64,000 nt of DNA, from positions 21,103 through 85,102 of the forward strand of contig ARYC01017621.1 of assembly GCA_000711775.1 (NCBI GenBank), written 5' to 3'. This DNA is from Oxytricha trifallax. Lineage: Eukaryota > Ciliophora > Spirotrichea > Sporadotrichida > Oxytrichidae. The notes under the pieces were generated by a model, which was given only the letters and a program-made list of their open reading frames with translations, was not told the origin of the DNA and did no database searches. The stretch's first letter is position 1. Each line of letters opens with the position of its first letter. The translations under genes and the position numbers were made by a program. Below are positions 11,991 through 21,666 of the stretch, piece by piece.

Positions 11991-12440
11991 TAAATTAAAA
12001 TTAAATTACAATTATTACGCTCTAATAACTTCTCTGGTTAAAATAGCTTTTTATAGGAGTTGGCACAGCTACAACAATGGTTGATTCTTAAGAGTTAGGC
12101 ATCATACTTATTCTAATTTTATAAATATAGATTTTCTAATTTCATGGTTGATATTTTTAATTTTGGTACAAACTTAGAAAAAATTTAGTTAAGTACTGAT
12201 ACCAATTAGGTTTTGAACCATTTTGGAACTTTTACATTAAAACCTCATTAGTTGAAAACTAGGTACTGATAAAGTTTTGATACTATTAAATTGGTACCAA
12301 TTTAAATTTAACTGATTTAGTACCAGTTCTAATTTTGGAACTAAATTGATAAAAATGCTGCTCCATCTCAGAAATTTGTTACAGCTTCTGCAAACTTTCA
12401 CCACGTATCTTTGCAGAGTTTACCTCCTATAAGATGTCCA
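11990..12440. promoter_or_regulatory. Intergenic region of TBE A between divergent genes, repeat-rich
   Basis: Lies between the minus-strand kinase gene and the plus-strand 22-kDa ORF, so it probably holds both promoters. It contains several direct and inverted copies of short motifs such as GGTACTGAT, GGTACCAAT and GTACCAGTT. The equivalent regions of TBE B and C have their own families (ACTTAATTAGGAGC and CTTAATTTGGAGG). A conserved short segment near 12350-12440, on the kinase strand, encodes GG-x-x-KDTW-like residues also seen in B, C and E. Function is inferred from position only. Confidence 0.45.
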
Positions 12441-13160
12441 CATTTAATAGTAAGTTTTTTAATAATAGGATTCAGAAGTCTATAAAATATAATTTAAAAT
12501 TCATTCAGAGGAAAAGGAACAAAGTATTTCTTAAAAGCAATACTTTGTGAAGAGAAGAAAGATTTTAAAAATAAAGTGAAAAAATTAATTGTAATTCCCA
12601 ACTACCATAATATTTCAGTCACTAATCTTTATGAGGATGCCATGTAAGATGAGGAAATGGTATTTTACCTTCCTACCAAGAAACAACTCTGTAATGAACT
12701 ACCAGAGAGAAACTTCATTTTTAGTGTTCTTGGTACAATAAAAGAGGAGTATCTCAAAGAAATAATTGAAGAAGCTCATAAGAAACGATATTCTATATCT
12801 CCTGAAAACTAAAAGAAGCAAGGTATTCTAATAAGCTCAGCTTGGCGAGATGAACTTAACAAGCATCCTTATCTTTCAAGTAAGCTTAGAAATAGGACTT
12901 TGTTGAAAAATCTGGCACTGGTATATATCTTATGAAAGAGCTTGCTAAGGTTCATAGAGATATAAACCGCAGACAGTTCATTAAGTAAGCAAGAGACTTT
13001 ATAAAAATGTTCAAAAACTAGAATATTAGAACATAGTTGCAGGAGATGACAGTAAGAGAAGAAACTCAGGGCCTGTCAAACCATAAGAAAAAAGAAAAAG
13101 AAAGAGAAGCCTTATCCTTTTAAGGTTCCATTTAATATGTGAACTATTTCATTCATTTAC
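12440..13160 (+). pseudogene. TBE A '22-kDa' ORF
   Basis: Homologous to ORFs in TBE B (19421-20200, minus) and C (29788-30578, plus). Conserved blocks include NLYEDAMQDEEMVFYLPTKK, LPERNFIFSVLG, then KKRYSISPEN and GTGIYLMKEL. The N-terminus, matching MESMNDAMKR in B and C, is not intact here, and a frame shift is needed near 12895. The protein has no recognised domain. It is one of the three standard TBE genes and reads opposite to the other two. Confidence 0.75.
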
Positions 13161-13630
13161 GTGAAAACTTACTCTTGATAAATTATAAATCAATAAGGAA
13201 AATTAAATCTTTTTAAAATACACAACTGCCTTAGAAAATAGATATACAAATTAATTTTCTATTATAATGCGAAAAAAAATGAAATTAATAAAGACTTGTG
13301 TATAATAAGCAAACAGTGAATAAAGCTAAGATTTTTAATTATAATTTTTAGTGTTTATTTTTTATTTCCCAAAATGATTGTTGGTTAACACAGTTATCAT
13401 ATAAGTTCTATAATTATTAGTTATTTTAGGTAAATTACAATAATTTCTAAATTAAGAAAATAGAGTAAATATTAGAGCGGACTTTGAAAAGTCTCCATTC
13501 TGAAATTATTATAAATAATAGATTTTTATAGGCTATGATGAAAAAAATATCTTATTAGCATTTTTAATACGAGATTTTAGAATGAAAGCACTTACTTTAG
13601 TTTTATTATGTAATTTAGTGAAGGGATTAA
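13161..13630. other. AT-rich interval inside TBE A
   Basis: About 470 bp between the convergent ends of the 22-kDa ORF and the transposase. TBE B and C have a much shorter gap here, so part of this is probably an insertion. No feature is recognised in it. Confidence 0.35.
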
Positions 13631-14740
13631 GAGAGTATTGCATCAACCTTTTTGTGCTTTGTTTCCATTTAAAATTATATTTATGATTTTATTAATAATT
13701 AACGTTATGTGGTTATATATAATAATTTTTAATTTTCAAAGATTAATTATCGATAATAAACATTCATTCTTCCTTTCTTTGCATATATCGCAGTTTTATC
13801 TTTATTCACTCTCTTGCAACTACTTTGTATTAAATCTACTGTATCGATTGGTAATCATGCATTAGATGATACAGCAGCAGATTCTAGTAGTAAGTCTTGA
13901 TTTAACTCGAGTAAAATTCAATTCTTTTAAATTAAGGACAATAAGGAACGTTGTATACAGGAGTTATGTTTAACTCCTTAGTCTTATGACCTGATAAGTT
14001 ATCAACAAATAAGATAGATTCTTAGCTGCTATACTTCTCTCTGAGTTTATGCAAAAACTCAATATACTGCTCTCGCATAATAGAGCGAGGATAAATGACA
14101 TAAGCTTTTAGACTTGAATCTACCCAAATACCGACTAAAATTGCGTGAGTGGCAACCTTTACCTTTTAGTCATAAACTTCTATATTATCATACATTTTAT
14201 ACCAGGACTTATTAATAAATGTATTGAATCACTGCTTCATCAGCTTGTAAGAACTTGATGTTATTAGTAATAGCTCTCTGCATTTAATCATATATAAAGT
14301 TTAAATTATTACTATAAAAAGGCAGTGTAAAATCAATTACTCTCTTAGAAAGTAATACCATTTCTTCTATAAATATAAGCTTTAGTCTAAGGCGAGATAC
14401 GCATATCATGAAACTCGCAATGAAATATGACAGCTCGTTAATCAAGAGGAAAGTGGGCCTAATACTTTAAAGTCTTAGAGTCACAAGGTAGTCAATATGG
14501 GTCTTAGTGAACTTTTATTTTCTTACTGGATGTTTTCAAGTATCAGAATTAAAATGATAAACATCTAACATGCAGTGATACCAAACAATGGAGGCACTCT
14601 TCCGTAGGAGTCTTGCTATGGCTGTATAATTCAGCACTGGTTTGACTTAGTCTATATTAATACTTGTACCATACCTAACCTTAAGCAGTAAATCTAAATA
14701 TTACTCATCATAAATAGACTCTAAATTTCGTTAATTTCTA
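13630..14740 (-). pseudogene. TBE A transposase ('42-kDa' ORF), decayed
   Basis: Minus-strand counterpart of the TBE B transposase. Recognisable blocks include IYPRSIMREQYIEFLHKLRE near 14070, a segment matching FVDNLS near 13995 and LLYHLMHD near 13870. The family is the IS630/Tc1/mariner DDE superfamily. Several shifts interrupt the frame, and the C-terminal part toward 13640 is poorly preserved. Confidence 0.75.
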
Positions 14741-14763
14741 TTTCTCATTTTACAAATTGGCCT

Positions 14764-14842
14764 TATTTTTCTACTAACCCCAATAAGACCCCAACTATAT
14801 CCTACAAATCAAAGCACTTATAAACTTCCTAAAGGGGTTTTG
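14764..14842 (-). repeat. Right terminal inverted repeat of TBE A, one telomere unit lost
   Basis: Inverted copy of the left end, including CTAACCCCAATAAGACCCC. It finishes AAAGGGGTTTTG with a single G4T4 unit instead of two. The adjacent AAT matches the left target duplication. Confidence 0.88.
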
Positions 14843-14934
14843 AATCTGGTATAAAAGTTCATATTTGCCCCTTTCAAATTTCATGCATGCTTTGACACAA
14901 AAACAAATAAAATTTAAATTAAAAATCTTGCTGA

Positions 14935-15541
14935 ATGCTTTATGGCAATTTATTCCTAAATTAGCACCTTATGATTGTGAATGATGCTAAGTAAGTTAGG
15001 GAATTCTAAAAGAAGCCGAATCAAAGAAAAGTGTTATATGGGCCAATCTGGATCATGGTTACTCTGATAATAGAATTATGAATTTTAGTTCATCTGCAGA
15101 CTGCTCTATCAAGTCAAAATCACTACTTTAGTTCTCTAGCTGCAAAAGACATTCTTGTTAAACAATCTAACTACAAGGTGTTTAAAACAACATTCTTCAT
15201 ATTCCTTATGTTTGTGATGAATCCCTTCGTGGGTTGCTTGATTTTAAAGAACAGAGGAGCAATTGATGGTATCTATATAAAATTTACGGCTATTTCTTCT
15301 CTATTTTTATACCGCTTGCACTAGTGAACTTCATATTCATGTACCTTAACAGACTCTGGTTATTTATGCTGTTAGTTTGTGGAGCAATAAGCTTTTACCA
15401 TTAATACAAATAAACCAAAATGTACTTAACTAAATATATAATGGATGATCAAACGTAGAAATACTTCGTTAGCTATATTACTGGGTCCACTGCTCTCTTC
15501 TTGCTTCTCTTCAGGTTCTATTTCTTACAAGCTTGATGCGA
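14935..15541 (+). pseudogene. Yip1-domain multi-pass membrane protein, broken copy
   Basis: Yip1/YIPF proteins are Golgi/ER membrane proteins acting with Rab GTPases. The hallmark YGPIWI appears near 15040 (KVLYGPIWIMVTLIIEL), followed by hydrophobic segments including TTFFIFLMFVMNPFVGCLIL, the family's YGYFFSIFIPLALVNF block near 15300, WLFMLLVCGAISF, and a last membrane segment before TGA at 15535. Five membrane segments would fit the family. A TGA interrupts the first one near 15075, and a one-base shift near 15290 is needed to join the rest. An in-frame ATG occurs at 14935 and another at 14971. The N-terminal cytosolic part is short for the family, so an upstream exon may be missing, possibly displaced by the TBE A insertion about 90 bp upstream. 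Confidence 0.7.
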
Positions 15542-16197
15542 AGAGAGAGTGAAATTAGATCAAATAGGTTGAAGTAAATTATTTGAGTGTTTATTTTTGT
15601 TAAATTTAATGTATGATTAATAATTGAGTTAGTCTCTTCTAATTCTTAAATTCTGAAATAAATAAATAAGGGAAAGATATAGGAAGTGAGTTCTTAAATT
15701 AATTAAAAGGAAGTCATTATTATTATTCAATATATCTCAGAAGCAGATAAATGGTAACTATTATCACCAACTGTTCACCTCCTGTTTTAAATAGTCAAAG
15801 ACTCAAAAAAGAAAGTAAAGGCAGCAAAAGAAGGAGCAAAAGGTGCCAAAGAAGAGAAGCTACCCAGCAACCTTTATTAATTGTATTTAATTTTATTAAA
15901 AAGATTATCAGACCTAGTGAATAAATAGGTATATGGAGAAAAAAATTTAATTATATATGTATTACACAAAAACTTTATTTAAAAAAAACAATAAAATATT
16001 ATCAAGCAAAATTAACTTTAGCTAGTTATGAAATTTACTTTGAAAGTAAATTAAGTACCTTGAAAATTAATTATAAACAACAATTTTAATAATTATAAAA
16101 TTATTATATAATATCTTTAATAATTCCATAAGTTGAAATATTGTTAGAATAACAAAACTTATATGATATTATTATTTGAATTTAATTACCAACTACT
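15542..16197. other. Spacer with one Lys-rich open frame
   Basis: Contains a TGA-free plus-strand frame from an ATG near 15752 with a Lys/Arg/Ser-rich start (RLKKESKGSKRRSKRCQRRE) that becomes AT-driven low complexity. I cannot separate this from chance and assign nothing. Confidence 0.3.
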
Positions 16198-16231
16198 GAC
16201 CCCCTTTTGTTGGTGACCCCCTTTTGTTGGT
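16198..16231. repeat. Two tandem copies of a 17-bp motif
   Basis: TGACCCCCTTTTGTTGG occurs twice back to back immediately upstream of the uS11 coding block. The C-rich run resembles degenerate telomere sequence. It may mark a rearrangement junction. Confidence 0.8.
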
Positions 16232-16248
16232 GCATGTAAACTGACCGA

Positions 16249-16851
16249 AACGTTTTTGGCGTCTGCCACATCTTGCAAACATTCAACAACACTGTCATCC
16301 ATATTACTGATCTTTCAGGCAGAGAAACTTACTCTAGAATCACCGGTGGTAAGAAGGTCAAGGCTGACAGAGAGGAGTTATCTCCTTATGTGGTAAATGT
16401 CCTACAAAGCATTAGCTATCAATGTGCTTGACTCATAAGCTTGTGCATTTGATTAGCTGCGCGTTTACCTCCAACAATCCCAAATCTTTTTCTAAATTTA
16501 AGTACAAATTGATATTAAATTTTACTTATTATCCATTCATTACATGTTGGAGGTACTTAAACCCTATAAGTGGCAAGCCAATCAGTATTATTTATTAATT
16601 GAAGATAGTTTAATGACATTTTATTGCTATGTTTGCTGCCGAAGTTGTCAAGGTCCTTAAGCTAGTTGGTATTACGCTGTCCCATCAAGATGATAGTAAG
16701 AGGTGTTGAGAACAAGTCCCCAAGCCCTGAATCTCAATCAGCTCTAAGAGTCTTCGCTAGAAATGGACTTAAAATTGGGAGAATTGAGGATGTTATTCCT
16801 GTTCCAACCGATACAACCAGAAGAGACGGTGGTCGCAGAGGTAGAAGACTC
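16249..16851 (+). pseudogene. RPS14: Ribosomal protein uS11 (RPS14) copy, N-terminus absent, split in two
   Basis: uS11 is a small-subunit ribosomal protein at the platform, near the 3' end of 18S rRNA. Block 1 (16249-16392) reads [20 protein letters not shown] then [20 protein letters not shown] and EELSPYV. Block 2 (16626-16851) reads [13 protein letters not shown], then [36 protein letters not shown] and GGRRGRRL, which is the canonical C-terminus. About 28 N-terminal residues are absent. The stop expected right after GRRGRRL is missing; the frame runs into unrelated sequence. Two single-base deletions near 16667-16678 break the frame around the family's ITAxHIK motif. This is either a decayed paralogue or germline gene segments with assembly errors. 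Protein identity is certain. Confidence 0.92.
16393..16625 (+). other. 233-bp interruption of the uS11 copy (IES-like or intron-like)
   Basis: Separates two uS11 blocks that are contiguous in the protein family (SPY followed by A-M/L-x-AAE). It starts GTAAATG, like a splice donor, but no AG lies at the 3' edge, and TGA occurs in frame just before block 2. TTAT lies next to both edges and could be a short pointer of an internal eliminated sequence if one T is extra. A germline-limited eliminated segment fits best, but this is an inference. Confidence 0.5.
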
Positions 16852-16969
16852 TTAGTACTCACTTAAAAACAATATCTTTGCTTACAAATAATATTAAATC
16901 ATTAAGATTAATATTTATTATTTTTATTTCTCATATACCTTATGCACCTCTATTATTCACTCATATTTA

Positions 16970-17890
16970 TTTTTCTTAAATGTAGCTAGTAGCTCCCTAG
17001 CAAACAATAAATTCGATTAAATTTTGGAGTCTTTCTCTAAAATCGAGGAAGACTCCCCTTTCTAAGAGGATACAACTGACTTTGAAATATACTTTGATAA
17101 GTACACTTTATTGGAGCGTTTATCACATTTAAAAGAAGACAACCTTTTTTTATCTAATAAACTGAGTGTAAGAACATGAGCAAGAACTTTAAAGAATAAA
17201 GAAGCATATTGAGTCAAAATCAATATGAAAGAAAGTTAAATGGTTGATGTGCAATCCAATATAGGTATGTTTATTTAAGTCAAAAATGCGATGTAAAATA
17301 AGCAAAGTTTCTTTGATTCAAATACTTGAATCAAGCGTAAATCAAATAATAAGACAAATACTTTGAATGCTAAAAATGTGGTTAATCTATTCTTAAATAT
17401 GGGAAGTAGCAGTGATAGAAACAAAGCCTTAATAAAGTTTCAATAAATGATTTCCTGTTAAAAAGAATAAATCATTAAGCTAGGGTCATTAATTTCCTCA
17501 ATTCTTGAGAAGGTAGGTAACTTAAAATAAAGCAAAAGAAAACTTGTTGAAATTTTCCCTTAAATTAATTAAGCAAGAGGACTATTGGGATAAACTAGAA
17601 ATGCTCATCGAAGCCAAGGAACATATTTGAAATGGTCCTAAAAGAAGAGTTTTAGAAAAGAGAGAATAAGAACTGCACAATTAAAGAAAAGCAGAGAGAA
17701 TAGAGAGAAAGAAGGTTCAAGAATAATTGCAGGAAAAAAGGAAAACTAAGAACATGGCAAGAATAAAGAAGCAAAATGAGTTTAAGATATTTCAAGGTAA
17801 GAGAAACATGCAAGAGCAAGGCAAACAGAATTAATGACAAAGTAAAGGAATGAAGTAAAGACAAGTGAAGAGATTATAGATCAGTTTAGA
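16970..17890 (+). pseudogene. Unrecognised charged coiled-coil-like protein, frame broken
   Basis: Plus-strand protein-like stretches follow one another: FEIYFDKYTLLERLSHLKED near 17090, NVVNLFLNMGSSSDRNKALI near 17390, QEQIIKLGSLISSILEKV-like helix near 17480, then Lys/Glu/Gln-rich sequence to about 17830. The frame must switch several times. A continuous reading in one frame would meet TGA at least three times. Composition suggests an alpha-helical, possibly coiled-coil protein. Family unknown. Confidence 0.4.
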
Positions 17891-18275
17891 TAAAATATAA
17901 TAAAATTAAATAAGAATATACGTGATGTATTTTTATGTTTATTTTGGGAATCAAGTCTTTGAGGAGTGGATCTAACAAAATACATTTAATAGCTTAATAA
18001 TTATCAATTAAACATTTATAAGCTTAATATAAGCTTTATTAATAATAATTTATCGTTTAATTTAATTAAGATCACAACTTTATATTTGTTTTATTTGAAA
18101 ACTCAAGAAATCTACCACTAATCTAACAGTGACTTTGCAAAATTACGTCTCCATCCAGATAGATTATAAAATAATTTAAATGCGAATCCTTGGATGAACA
18201 ATTCAATTAAGTTGAATGAGAAGTATATGAACCCCAATTTCTCTCATGATACTGTTGATTTTCTATTGCTTGATT

Positions 18276-18353
18276 CAAAACCCCAAAACCCCTTAATGAG
18301 GTTTATAAGTGCTTTGATTTGTAGGGAATTTGTTAGGGGTTGGGGTTATTAAT
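18276..18353 (+). repeat. Left terminal inverted repeat of TBE B
   Basis: Begins with two C4A4 telomere units and runs through TTTATAAGTGCTTTGATTTG to GGGTTGGGGTTATT. Near-identical to the inverted right end. Confidence 0.93.
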
Positions 18354-18356
18354 TAA

Positions 18357-19411
18357 ATGAGAGACTAAAATAGCAAGCTTTTGGGGTCTATTTATGATGA
18401 AGAGTATATAGATTTAGTGTTTAAACTGCGTTATGGATGTGATATTTATAGAGAATAAGTCAAACCAGTACTGAAACTATAAGTCTATTGCACTGCTCTT
18501 AAAGCGTAGTCCATCATCTGTTCGCTCTCACTGCTTGAAAGCAGTGTAATTAAAGCAATAATAGCTGAATTTTTAGCCTAAGAGGAAATCAAAGTTTCTA
18601 TAGAAGCATAATCTTATTAATGAAAAAACTTTGAAGTATTGGGATCACTTCTCTCTCGACTAACGAGCTACTATGTTTCACCGCCAGTTCCCTGAGTTGA
18701 AGATGCTTAGTCTATAGCAAACATTTATAAACGAAATGGTATCTCTTACAAAGGTGTGAATCGTATCAAGAGAGTAATTGATTTCACTCTGCCATTTACA
18801 ACAACAAATTAAATTATATTTATAATTAAATGCAGAGAGCCTAATAGAATAATATTAAGTTTATGCATGCTGACGAGGCTGTATTTACATTCAAAACTTT
18901 CATCTAGAAGTCTTGGTATAAGAGGCATAGCAACATAGAAGTATATGACTAGAAAGTCAAGGTATAAACAATGGCAATTCTTGGAGGTATTAGCGAGGAT
19001 GCTGGTTTAGAAACTTATGTTATTCATCCTCGCTCTATTAATATAGAGCAGTATATAAAGTTCTTAGAACAGCTTAGAGAGAAGTACCCTGAATAAAAGA
19101 TTATACTTTTTGTTGATAATCTTTCTGTTCATAAGACTAAAGATACAAGGAAGAGTTATGAACAACTTAGAATAACACCAGTGTTCAACGTACCTTACAG
19201 TCCATAGTTTAATGGAATTGAGTTCTACTGGGGTATTTTAAAAGGTCATTACAAGAATCTGCTATACCACTTGATGCATGACCTACCTATCGATACAGTA
19301 GACTTTATTAAAAGCTCAGCGAAGAGAGTAGATAAAAATTTATTAGCTCAAAAGTGTGCTAAAGAAGGGAGAGTGAATGTATATAAATAAGTTTTGTTGT
19401 TAAGTTAATGA
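18357..19411 (+). pseudogene. TBE B DDE transposase ('42-kDa' ORF), nearly complete
   Basis: IS630/Tc1/mariner-superfamily cut-and-paste transposase; in spirotrichs TBE transposases are implicated in genome rearrangement as well as transposition. The N-terminal part holds a helix-turn-helix-like region (KLRYGCDIYREQ, then SPSSVRSHCLKAV), and the middle has NGISYKGVNRIKRVIDF. The catalytic core is in one frame: Asp at 18872 (ADEAVF), Asp at 19115 (ILFVDNLSVHKT) and Glu at 19220 (PQFNGIEFYWG), with 34 residues between the last two, i.e. DD34E. It ends at TGA 19409. ATG at 18357 is the likely start, just inside the terminal repeat. Small indels near 18467 and 18705 separate the N-terminal frame from the catalytic frame, so it is probably inactive as sequenced. 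Confidence 0.88.
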
Positions 19412-19420
19412 ATATATAAG

Positions 19421-20200
19421 TCACATTTAAAATCTTTAGAGGGAGCTGGCTTCTCTTTCTTTTCTTCTACTCTTACTTCCCTCCACCAAAGTTTCTTCTC
19501 TTACTGCCAGCTCCAGCATCTATGTTCATTGACTCTGGAGGCTAAATATTTGAATAAGTCTCTTGCTAACTTCATACTTTGTCTGCGACTTTCGCTCTGT
19601 GAAGCTTGCTCTATTCCTTCATCAAGAAGATGCCAGTACAGATTTTTCTAAAGAGTTAAGCTTGAAATCTTACTTGAAATATAAGGGTGCTTCTGCAGCT
19701 CTGATAGCCAGCTCTCACTTATCTTGATCCTTGTTTGTCCTTATCTTCTGAAGATGCTGTACCTTTTCTTATGAGATTCTTGAATAATTTCTTTCAAGTA
19801 ATCACCTTTGACTGTTGCAAGCATGCCAAAGAAATAGTTTCTTTCAGGTAGTTTATTTGACAACTACTTCTTAGTAGGCAGGTACTGCGAAACCTCTGTG
19901 TCGTTCATAGCATCATCATATAAGTTAGTCACTGAAATCTCTGGATAGTTTGGAATCTCTGCAAAACTTTACATCTTAAGTTTTCAATGCTTTCTTCTCT
20001 TCGCAGAGTATGGCTCTTAGGAATGAAATTTTAGTACCTTCCATCGTTGGCAGGAACAAATCAACTACATAATCAAAATTAGCCACTTAGAGTTCATTAC
20101 CTTGCTGCACCAGGTAGCGATGCAAATCCTCCTTGCTTCTAAATCTTTGAATCAATTCTTGTGCTTGCACTCTTTTCATTGCATCATTCATTGACTCCAT
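19421..20200 (-). pseudogene. TBE B '22-kDa' ORF
   Basis: ATG at 20200 (MESMNDAMKRVQAQELIQRF) and a TGA at 19423-19421 in register, 259 codons apart. Conserved blocks shared with A and C include EDLHRYLVQQG, EIPNYPEISVTNLYDDAM, LPTKKQLSNKLPERNYFFGM and a basic C-terminal tail. A one-base insertion in a T-run near 19970 shifts the frame, and a compensating change must follow for the ends to be in register. Its end nearly abuts the transposase stop, so the two are convergent. No domain or function is known to me beyond TBE association. Confidence 0.8.
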
Positions 20201-20288
20201 CTTGTTTACAGATCCAAGAAATGATATTCAAATTTAAGTTTATTGATTTCAATTATATACCTCTGTAAAACTTATTATTAAATATGGC

Positions 20289-20360
20289 ATCCTATAGGAG
20301 GTCAACCTCTAAGAAGGATATGGAGAAAGTTTTGAGAACTGGTTTCAAACTTGAGAGATT
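20289..20360 (+). other. Short conserved segment shared by TBE A, B, C and E
   Basis: On the kinase-gene strand, next to the 22-kDa start, B reads GGQPLRRIWRK then a helix ending in NLRD and TGA. C gives KDVWRS...SFTD and TGA at the same place; E reads GGQPGKYIWRKQAEAVINF. Conservation across diverged copies suggests a small exon or peptide not in the usual three-gene description of TBEs. Confidence 0.45.
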
Positions 20361-20446
20361 GATATCAATTTCTACTGTTATAGTTCCATATTTTTAAATT
20401 TAAATTGGCACGTACTTAATTAGGAGCAGCTCCTAAATGCTAGTAA

Positions 20447-21258
20447 AGTGAATAAGTTTAAATAAGAATGATGATTAGAATCAAATGCAAAGTATTTACA
20501 GTTAGAGCATCAATATGGAGTCTTCAATAGTCTTAATTCCACTGTCTTCTTCCTCTATTTATTCTTGATCATCAACTTCTGTAGCCATTGAAACATCGAA
20601 AGATATTCACGTTGAGACACTGATCTTCCTGGTGTAAAAAATAGCAGACCTGGAGATGCTGTAGCTGCAACCTCGTCCACTTCTCTGTCCAACACTGTCT
20701 TGCTGGAGATGCTGTTGGCCTTAGTGGTTCCAAACTGTTTAGCCAAAATTTTTGAAATTTGTGATGTTTAATAAATTAAAATTAGCACAGTCTTAATTAA
20801 AATATATTATCTCAAAATTAATTAAGACTTCTCTGATTACTTTTCCTTATAAATTAAACCAATTAGTCGAAATTTTAATCTTTGATCATTAAAACTTAAA
20901 AAGTTTTAATTTGTTAATTTTAATTTATTAAACATCACAAATTTCAAAAATTTTGGCTAAACAGTTTGGAACCACTAAGGCCAACAGCATCTCCAGCAAG
21001 ACAGTGTTGAACAGAGAAGTGGACGAGGTTGCAGCTACAGCATCTCCAGGTCTGCTATTTTTTACACCAGGAAGATCAGTGTCTCAACGTGAATATCTTT
21101 CGATGTTTCAATGGCTACAGAAGTTGATGATCAAGAATAAATAGAGGAAGAAGACAGTGGAATTAAGACTATTGAAGACTCCATATTGATGCTCTAACTG
21201 TAAATACTTTGCATTTGATTCTAATCATCATTCTTATTTAAACTTAATCACTTTACTT
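20447..21258. repeat. 0.8-kb palindrome inside TBE B
   Basis: Inverted arms of about 337-343 bp (20447-20783 and 20916-21258) flank a loop of about 130 bp. The arms are almost identical; one difference changes Asp to Asn in the encoded peptide. Each arm carries the same reading frame, pointing outward from the loop. It sits between the 22-kDa ORF and the kinase gene and is missing from the other TBE copies, so it probably inserted or duplicated within this copy. Confidence 0.9.
20953..21201 (+). CDS. Palindrome-encoded peptide, right arm (mirror copy 20498-20746, minus)
   Basis: Read with TAG as Gln, the frame runs from TTG/GCT at 20953 (AKQFGTTKANSISSKTVLNR) through ATASPGLLFFTPGRS to a TGA after a basic tail (KKTVELRLLKTPY), about 83 residues. 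No ATG precedes it before the loop, so it could start at a non-ATG codon or be an exon. The left arm encodes the same peptide on the minus strand with Asp in place of Asn. No homology recognised. Confidence 0.4.
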
Positions 21259-21400
21259 AATTAGGAGCATTAATTAAAGCTAGTACTTAATTAGGAGCAC
21301 CCTAATTTTAATCATAAAATCACAAAATACCTCCTAAAGCAGTACGTACTAATTAGGTGCACCTCCTAAATCGGTACGTACTATAATCAACTTATTATTG
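21259..21400. promoter_or_regulatory. Repeated ACTTAATTAGGAGC motifs
   Basis: ACTTAATTAGGAGCA occurs twice here, once more at about 20409 outside the left palindrome arm, and inverted forms (GGTGCACCTCCTAAAT, CTCCTAAAGCAGTACGTACT) also occur. They lie between the divergent 22-kDa and kinase genes, so a promoter role is plausible but inferred from position. Confidence 0.45.
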
Positions 21401-21666
21401 ATAGTAAAAATGGTTACTTTATCCCCCAATTTTAGAGCTGGTTCGTCTCTTACTGCTCATTTTTCTTGGCTAATACTCTAAAAACCTCCCTTCAAACTTA
21501 TAGGGTTGCCTTGCTCTCTTATGAGCTCTGAGTTATAGAAGCAGTTTTATAATTTTAAATTCAAATTTAAATATGAGCGCTAACATTTTAAGAAAAACAA
21601 TAGCACTTCCATCAAACTAAATTAGACTTACCTTTGGCAGCAAATAAAAAGTGTGATAGCTGCAAG

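Larger units (their letters stand above)
10459..14842 (-). mobile_element. Telomere-bearing element (TBE), copy A
   Basis: The left end begins CAAAACCCCAAAACCCC, the spirotrich telomere repeat, and continues into a terminal repeat of about 78 bp ending in GGGGTCTTATTGGGGTTAG. The right end is its inverted copy but has lost one A4C4 unit, so only one telomeric repeat remains. Target duplications AAT flank it (10456-10458 and 14843-14845), fitting the TBE preference for ANT. Inside are zinc-finger/kinase (minus), 22-kDa ORF (plus) and transposase (minus), the usual TBE set. TBEs are germline-limited and are excised during macronuclear development. All three genes carry frame breaks, so this copy is probably inactive. 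Confidence 0.93.

Noticed and set aside
13638-13865. 75-codon plus-strand ORF in TBE A
   Set aside because: It is the antisense of the decayed transposase 3' end and has no independent support.
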